Source of the DNA: Nemertoderma westbladi
Taxonomy: Eukaryota; Xenacoelomorpha; Nemertodermatida; Nemertodermatidae
Reading direction: 5' to 3'
DNA: 64,000 nucleotides
NCBI GenBank assembly: GCA_032718475.1
Contig: JAUCBJ010008996.1
Coordinates: forward strand, 1 to 64,000
Shown here: positions 57,541-64,000 of the stretch, one piece after another
How the letters are laid out: each line of letters begins with the position of its first letter
Numbering within the stretch: the first letter of the stretch is position 1
Program-made: the position numbers and the translations under genes
Notes under the pieces: generated by a model
What the model was told of the DNA's origin: nothing
The model's database searches: none
Seen by the model: only the letters and a program-made list of their open reading frames with translations

Positions 57541-59088
57541 ACCCCCCCCCCCCCCCCCCCCACCCCCCCTGTTTCCAAATGGAAGTATGATATTCTCTGA
57601 ATTCAATCCTAACAGTTTTGAAGCCAAACTTACAGTTCTTTTCTATGGATGAAATTGTACGATTCTGCCATTTTAAATACAGTAAATAAAAATAGTTTTT
57701 TTTAAATACTCTGAGGTGCTTTTCTAAGCATGGCTGAGTGCACCGCATGAATCTTTTTTAATTATAATTGTATAATACATATTTGTGTTTTCTTTTAATG
57801 TGATCAGATGAATAATAAACATATTTGAATATAAAGGAATCAAATATACAATATGATTTATTTTAATTTACAGCTGGATGCTTTTCTACCGCCACAGAAC
57901 GGTCTTCATGTACCTTATAAAATATTTTGTTGACATAAATTGATGAAGACATCTGACTCTGAAAATGTGCAGTTGACGTCACACATGACAGCGTATTACA
58001 GTATTATTGCAGTTGCGTTGCAGTTGGCCTACCTAACTGTGTTTGAAGTTTTAGCACTACCCTGCACCAAGGACTACTATACTACAGGACTGGCACACCC
58101 CTTCATCCGAAGGCGAAGTCCATTGGTTTGGTATTGCTTTATACTGTTATAGACATTGTATCAAAGGAATTTCCTGAAATTTGGTACACAATCCTAATTA
58201 TTAATAACATTATATATTTTGGTGTCAAGAAATAAAGGACGAGCGCAGCGAGGCTTGTAACAAAGGGGACGAGTGTTGTGTACTAACTATTCATTATAGT
58301 CTAGAACGACCGTGTTTAGTACATTGTGCGACAACAACGATGTGAAAAGCATCCCTACTGGTAGGGGAATGACACAGATGATAACGGATTCAACTAACGG
58401 TATATTGTCACGATTGTCTCACCCCACAATATACATGGACCCCCCTCTCTCTATATTCTTTATATCTGGTCATTTACTATACTAAACAGCTAAAAGTTCT
58501 CAAGCCAGGTTCCAGGTACCACCACCACCCCCCCCCCCCCCCCAACTGCCTTTCTGATATTATTACTTTATAGGGCTATTATTATTATGCACTTTATATT
58601 ACTATTAGGTACTTACTTTATTACTAGTAGGTACTCTCTATGTTATTACTTACTATTTATTACGATAGCCGACCCAATATTCCTCACCCCTGAGTGAAAA
58701 CACATCAATGGCCCCGATACGGGCTCTTCATTAATATCAAAGTTTTTATGAGTCTCTCCTGGTTCGGACTAAACGTGTGACCCCCTGTAGGCTGTAGAGA
58801 AGTATCTCAGTTCACAGTTTGACGTGATACGAAACGATATCATATTTCCGCCTGGTATACAATAATATTTATTTATTTTGTCCCCTTCCCGTTATTCGGA
58901 GGAATTTAATTTACTAATTTAGTTTGTGCGGCCGTATCGCCAGAATGCGAGTTGCGCCGTTTCTGCCTTTCCATAGATCGCTTTTGTACTCCATTAAGAA
59001 GGGTGTTTGCTAGGATACGGCAAGCAGCCTATTGGTGGGAGTGGGGAGATACCGTAATAGACCGCAATATTCCAATACAAATAATTAC
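57541..59088. other. Intergenic DNA with two poly-C tracts
   Basis: C runs lie at 57,542-57,561 (then A and more C) and 58,528-58,543. A 70-codon frame at 57,940-58,152 has no recognised motif. Nothing else can be supported. Confidence 0.45.
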
Positions 59089-59436
59089 CTTTAGCCACGT
59101 AGAAACAACGGGTTCAGTCAGCTGCAAAAAGCCCCCAATTAAATCTCGCTCATTGAGAGCCTGAAGGTGGCGTTCCTCAATGGGAGGGAGTTCTCGTGGA
59201 GTGGGGGGTCGCGGTGGAACACACGATAAGGGAAGTAGTCGCGAGATAAGGGAAGTTGGTCGCAACTCGCAAGGAACCGCCAGGGACTTTCTTGTGCGGA
59301 ATTCCCGCGGGAAACTCTGGCCAATGTTGAATACAAATGACGGCAGTGCTTCCATCTGTCCATAACTTAAACGGGGAGCCGTCATCTGCCTGCACTGCAG
59401 CTGCGTCGTGGTAGCGCGGCGATCCACTGATGGCAT
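59089..59436 (-). CDS. Possible first coding exon, unknown product
   Basis: On the minus strand an ATG at 59,436 opens 116 codons that end at a good donor (CTAAAG|GTAATT, GT at 59,088-59,087). The segment is more GC-rich than its surroundings. The peptide is Pro/Arg-rich in the middle (PPRPPTPRELPPIEERHL) and ends LIGGFLQLTEPVVSTWLK. I recognise no family and found no downstream exon, so this may be a chance frame. Confidence 0.2.
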
Positions 59437-60049
59437 AATATGCCTAACTGCGTAATACTGTATTAATAATAATTAACTTCTGAACTTGTTCTCTTAGTAC
59501 CGGTAGTTTAGCCTAATGTCAGAATGTTGTAATACGGTACCTTCAGATCAGACCTTAAATACCTATTACCTGATTAGGGCCTACTGACTACTGTATTATA
59601 GGTAACTAGTAGGCCTATAGTAGTTAATGTAGTAGGCCTAACTAAACCAGTAAAACTGTCAATCTGTCTGTTTCTGTGTTTGTAGGTTAAGTATACACTC
59701 AGATACCTGGATACTGGTATAATAAATCATTCTACGGTAGCAGTATTAGTATTAGTATCAGTACTATTAGTATTAGTATTAGTATCAGTAGAGCCCTATT
59801 AACTACTTATTTGCGTTGTTGAGAGCTTTAACCATTAAAACTCTTTTTTAAATATTTTAAGATTTTAATTTAATTCGCCTTAACTTAAATAAATAAATAT
59901 TTTTAATAATAATAAAAATACTACGGTACTTTAAAATGGAATTTGTTCTGTTATATTAGGTGTATTATGTATTTTTGTGTACTATGTATTTTTTTTTTTT
60001 TATTATATGATGAATATGATTGATACTAAGTGAATACTGAATAATACTA
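59437..60049. other. AT-rich DNA with ATTAGT microsatellite
   Basis: TATTAGTATTAGTATCAG-type repeats lie at about 59,745-59,790. Several TAGGCCTA palindromes occur at 59,600-59,640. No gene is seen. Confidence 0.5.
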
Positions 60050-60980
60050 CGGTATTTTGATTAGAGAGATTAATACTAGGGTATTTTGATACGGTATTTT
60101 GATTAGAGGTGAACACTAGACAATACTACGGTATTTTGATTTTGATTAGAGAGATTAATACTAGGCTATTTTGATACGGTATTTTGATTAGATGTGAACA
60201 CTAGACAATACCACGGTATTTTGATTAGTGGTGAATATAATTAATGCTACAGTATTTTGAATAGAGGTGAACACTAGACAATACTACGGTATTTTGATTA
60301 GTGGTGAATATAATTAATGCTACAGTATTTTGAATAGAGGTGAACACTAGACAATACTACGGTATTTTGATTAGTGGTGAATATAATTAATGCTACAGTA
60401 TTTTGAATAGAGGTGAACACTAGACAATACTACGGTATTTTGATTAGTGGTGAATATAATTAATGCTACAGTATTTTGAATAGAGGTGAACACTAGACAA
60501 TACTACGGTATTTTGATTAGTGGTGAATATAATTAATGCTACAGTATTTTGAATAGAGGTGAACACTAAACAATACTACGGTATTTTGATTAGTGGTGAA
60601 TATAATTAATGCTACAGTATTTTGAATAGAGGTGAACACTAGACAATACTACGGTATTTTGATTAGTGGTGAATATAATTAATGCTACAGTATTCTGAAT
60701 AGAGGTGAACACTAGACAATACTACGGTATTTTGATTAGTGGTGAATATAATTAATGCTACAGTATTTTGAATAGAGGTGAACATTAAATAATACTACGT
60801 ACCGTATGGGTATATATATGTAATACTACGTGTTTATATCGTGGTTGTCTAACATCATATAATTATGTATTTTGATTAGACAGAGGTGAATATGATTACC
60901 ACAGTATTTTGCTTAGAGATGAATATAAGTAATACTACAGTATTTTGCTTAGAGGTGAACATGATTAATACTGTACTACA
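60050..60980. repeat. 73-bp tandem repeat built from two half-units
   Basis: In the core (60,186-60,786) GAATAGAGGTGAACACTAGA, CAATACTACGGTATTTTGAT, TAGTGGTGAATATAATTAAT and GCTACAGTATTTT repeat every 73 bp, about eight times. The two halves (37 and 36 bp) are themselves related (TTTTGA..AG.GGTGAA...AATACTAC.GTA), so it is a dimer of an older unit. The edges are degenerate. Confidence 0.92.
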
Positions 60981-61132
60981 GTATATTGAATAGATATTTC
61001 AACCGTATGTTATTATTTCGTCCAATTAATTTGCATATTACTGTATTATGACACTGTATATATTTTCATGTTTTATTTTATCCATATGTAATTTTAAACG
61101 ATTTTAAATTTAAGCTGCATAAATCATTTTAA

Positions 61133-61306
61133 GAGGGGACCTGCATGGAAACGAGTTCTATGAACTCATGCAGTTATCCCCGTCAGAACATTTTATTAGA
61201 TAATCTTTAACATATAAATGTATATTATGTATATGTTCTTATGTATATGTATTTCTGTGTATTTCATGCGTTTCTGACAATAAACAACTTCAACTTCAAC
61301 TTCAGT
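61133..61306 (+). repeat. Probable LINE 3' end with CAACTT tail
   Basis: GGACCTGCATGGAAACGAGT and a short inverted match (GAGTTC..GAACTC) are followed by AT-rich DNA and the end AATAAACAACTTCAACTTCA. The tail of short repeats is typical of many non-LTR element ends. The family is not determined. Confidence 0.5.
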
Positions 61307-62632
61307 ACAGCTTATAGCAATACTGCAGTATGAAATGAATGGACTTCGCTAGCGAAGTCGGATCAGGCAGTACAGTATGCCAGACCTGCAGTCTGGTAGT
61401 ATAGTAGTCCTTGCTGCCTTGCCCTGCACTAAAGAAAGGGATGTACCGGTACTGACTGATACAATGATGGCTACGGTACTCTGGTACTACTGCAGTTTGT
61501 TTTTGTTAAGTGTTCAGGTTGTCAGGCAGTCAGGTGTTATATTTCAGTATTTGATGTCAGGGTTTAACGTTTACCATTCAGCCATTAGCTGATTAGGCTA
61601 GGCATACTGGCCTACTCCTACTGTGTAGTGCAGTAGTGTACTGCATTCAGTTCAGATTCAGGCATTACCGGTCTGCCGGGGGTACGGCTGTACGGTACCC
61701 TGGCACCTGGCTGCCTGGTACCTGGTACCCTGATAAATGTGATTGCAGGATTGTGATCGTGATCTGATTTGGTTTAGGCCTATCAGCCTATAATAATAAC
61801 ATCAGACTGTCAGACAGTCAGAACCACTGAGCCCAGTTAGGTAGCACTACCCAGAATGGGGGTGGACGGACACCCCGAAAGGGGGTGGATGTTTCTGTAA
61901 AAATTTGCAATTTAGGCGTATTATCCACCCCGATTTTTATATATCGGGCTGGACTTACTTCCTACAAAATATCAAAGAGCGCCGACTTTGGGTTTGTCCA
62001 CCCCGATTTCTAACTAGGCTGGCCTTGGCCTACCATAGCAGGAGCAGCATGACATCAGCCACATAGGTAGTGATTGACAGCAAAGTTATTCAGGGCAGGG
62101 GAATGAGTTGCAGTGTAGCTTGGGCTTACAGTACCCAAAGGTATGCAAATCAAGGTCTGCTCTGAATGTGTAGATGTGGTTGGGTAGCACTGCATTGGAG
62201 CATTGCCCCAGGCCCAGGCCAATATAGACTAGAGTAATACACCATATGCCATAGGGCAGTAGGGCAGGTTATTAACCTCCAGGCTCCAGCCCAGTAGTCC
62301 ACAGTCTTAATCAGTTACTATAGTTATTGTGTGGCATGGTCAAATCTGTGCTGCTGCGTGTTTGTGTATTGTGTGGTGTGGAGGGAATGAATGGAGTTGA
62401 GTCAGAGTCAGGATAAAGTGAGAGTTTAACATTTAATGTGGGATATGGCTATTGATATTAACTTTATCTGGCCCACCCTATAAAACAATTTGACATCATG
62501 AATAAATATCAACATTTTTTATTTACATTCATTTGATATCATATAACAATAAATTATTTGACTTTTGAAATCATTATATAAAAAATGCAATGCGAATGAC
62601 ACATAATTGTCAAATTTAAATGTTATCAATTT
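61307..62632. other. Intergenic DNA, no gene seen
   Basis: A somewhat more GC-balanced region with many GGTAC and ACCGG palindromes. Around 61,855-62,015 the motif CCACCCCGATTT occurs twice beside GGGTGGA complements, perhaps a small inverted-repeat element. Confidence 0.4.
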
Positions 62633-63087
62633 GCCATTGCATTGATGGTATAAATCTTAAAATCAAATTGATGTACTGTAATTTTGGTGAACTAAATTTA
62701 CTTCAATGTTTGAGATCAACACGGCAAAAGGCGAATGACATGCAAAGGACAAATTTATGCCATTGCATTGATGGTATAAATCTTAAAATCAAATTGATGT
62801 ACTGTAATTTTGGTGAACTAAATTTACTTCAATGTTTGAGATCAACACGGCAAAAGGCGAATGACATGCAAAGGACAAATTTATGCCATTGCATTGATGG
62901 TATAAATCTTAAAATCAAATTGATGTACTGTAATTTTGGTTAACTAAATTTACTTCAATGTTTGAGATCAACACGGCAAAAGGCGAATGACATGCAAAGG
63001 ACAAATTTATGCCATTGCATTGATGGTATAAATCTTAAAATCAAATTGATGTACTGTAATTTTGGTGAACTAAATTTACTTCAATGT
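62633..63087. repeat. 126-bp tandem repeat, 3.6 copies
   Basis: GCCATTGCATTGATGGTATA starts at 62,633, 62,759, 62,885 and 63,011. Copies differ at one or two bases (for example TGGTTAACT in the third). 126 is a multiple of three, so a 107-codon frame passes through. There is no other sign of coding. Confidence 0.95.
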
Positions 63088-63229
63088 GAGAGATCAACAA
63101 CTGAACAAGATAGCGGTGAATGAAAAAGATTACAAAAAACAAAGTTTTGTTTTCCTTTGTTTTATAAAATCGTTCGAACAGGTTTGCAAAAGTCGGGGAA
63201 ACAAACTTGATTGGGAGTTTTTCTCTGAG

Positions 63230-63560
63230 TTTTATCGTTTATTGTTTTGGTTCTCTTAACACGCCTCTGTAACCTGCTCATTTACTAACCTGGGACCTAA
63301 CGCTCTTTGGGACCTGTACAAAACAAAGAGATAAAGTCGCGTTAAAGTCGCGTTAGGTCGCAAAGAGCAAGGACGGATCCAGGGGGTGGGCCAAGGGGGG
63401 CCAGGCCATGCCCCCCCCCCCCCCCCCCCCGAAACCGAAAAACTGAAACAAACAGACAAAAGCGCACATCAAATGTGGGTTCCACAAATTCAAGACCTGT
63501 ATTAATGTATAATAATGACATTCTAACCACATTTAGTTACCTAAACAATACAATAAACGA
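63230..63560. repeat. caggttacag-family copy with poly-C interior
   Basis: The left part has TTATTGTTTTGGTTCTCTTA, CCTCTGTAACCTGCTC and GGGACCTAACGCTCTTTGGG as in the foldback at 2646. The right edge has AACAATACAATAAACGAGAT and ACACATGTTAAC. Between them is unrelated sequence with a C run at 63,411-63,430. Confidence 0.65.
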
Positions 63561-63774
63561 GATTTAACACATGTTAACATGGCTACTGTCGCCTTACGGC
63601 TAATTTTTTGGGAGATTAGCCGTAACACGACATTAGCCGTACCGGAACTGCGCCGGTACCTTCAACCTGAATAAAGAAACTATATTCCAGGGCATGGTGT
63701 ATAGGAGAGGGGGGTAGGACTCTCGATACACTAAAATACAACAATGACGCAAAACTGCAAAATAACAGCTGATA

Positions 63775-64000
63775 CTAAAATTGCAGCAGCAGCAGACAAT
63801 TGCCCCCTGAGGAAAATTGCTCCCCGGGGATATTTGCCCTGAGAACAATTGCCCCCTGGGCAATTTCCCTTAAGGACGATTGCCCCCTGCCGCTCTGAGG
63901 ACAATTGCCCCCTACAATTGCCCCCCACTGCCCCAGACAATTGCACCCTGAGGGAGGACAATTGTTCCACAAGGATAATTGCTCTGAGGACAATTGCCTC
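63775..64000. repeat. Degenerate GACAATTGCCCCCTGAG repeat, runs off the window
   Basis: Short units with ACAATTGCCCCCTGAG or AATTGCTCC recur irregularly every 15-30 bp up to the window end. The core CAATTG is palindromic. The true extent is unknown. Confidence 0.8.

Noticed and set aside
57940-58152. 70-codon frame with a hydrophobic stretch
   Set aside because: No family match and no supporting splice sites; likely chance.
62620-62943. 107-codon frame with a 42-residue repeat
   Set aside because: The frame exists only because the 126-bp repeat unit is a multiple of three. No conserved motif or start context.

Overview
This is eukaryotic, animal nuclear DNA, most likely from a marine invertebrate. 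I cannot name the species. The evidence is a dynactin p62 gene, two full-length xanthine dehydrogenase/aldehyde oxidase family genes, a spliced exon pair with an animal-type ShKT domain, an intact BEL/Pao LTR retrotransposon, tRNA-derived SINE-like copies, non-LTR and Ty3/gypsy remnants, and AT-rich intergenic DNA full of foldback elements with G/C homopolymers. No bacterial operons, CRISPR arrays, prophages or rRNA genes are visible.

Layout. 1-5,470: AT-rich DNA with a broken Ty3/gypsy reverse transcriptase fragment, a foldback repeat and a 34-bp tandem repeat. 5,469-9,074: a 42-bp satellite. 10,408-14,463 (+): XDH-family copy 1. 14.5-21.4 kb: dispersed repeats, a 0.9-kb foldback element and SINE-like copies. 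21,520-22,863 (+): an intronless, GC-rich DCTN4 gene, followed by a 12 x 50-bp minisatellite. 24,254-26,360: a non-LTR retrotransposon fragment split by an inserted element that itself contains a TTAA-flanked element. 27,105-31,160 (-): XDH-family copy 2, tail-to-tail with copy 1. 33.5-34.3 kb: a second foldback element. 34,617-35,324 (-): two exons of a cysteine-rich ShKT-domain gene with a probable frameshift. 35.5-37.6 kb: two related inverted-repeat elements carrying 315-bp modules and (CGA)n tracts. 37,705-41,673: a 36-bp satellite. 43,165-55,049: a 38/41-bp satellite split at 48,579-54,537 by a BEL/Pao element with a 5-bp target-site duplication. 55-64 kb: more inverted-repeat elements, a 73-bp dimeric repeat, a 126-bp repeat and poly-C/G tracts.

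The most interesting biology is the XDH pair. The two coding sequences are nearly identical at their ends, including at synonymous sites. They diverge strongly over about 1.2 kb that encodes the molybdenum-domain substrate pocket. This looks like gene conversion homogenising the flanks while the specificity-determining core stays different. At the position of the conserved purine-binding arginine (bovine Arg880), copy 1 has Phe and copy 2 has Met, so neither copy is a standard xanthine dehydrogenase in its pocket. The second notable structure is the BEL/Pao insertion: it has intact target-site duplications and a full-length ORF, but its 3' LTR is reduced to 47 bp and is preceded by a displaced 90-bp copy of its own RT region. 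The three satellites have unit lengths of 36-42 bp; two of those lengths are multiples of three, so long open frames arise on both strands without evidence of coding.
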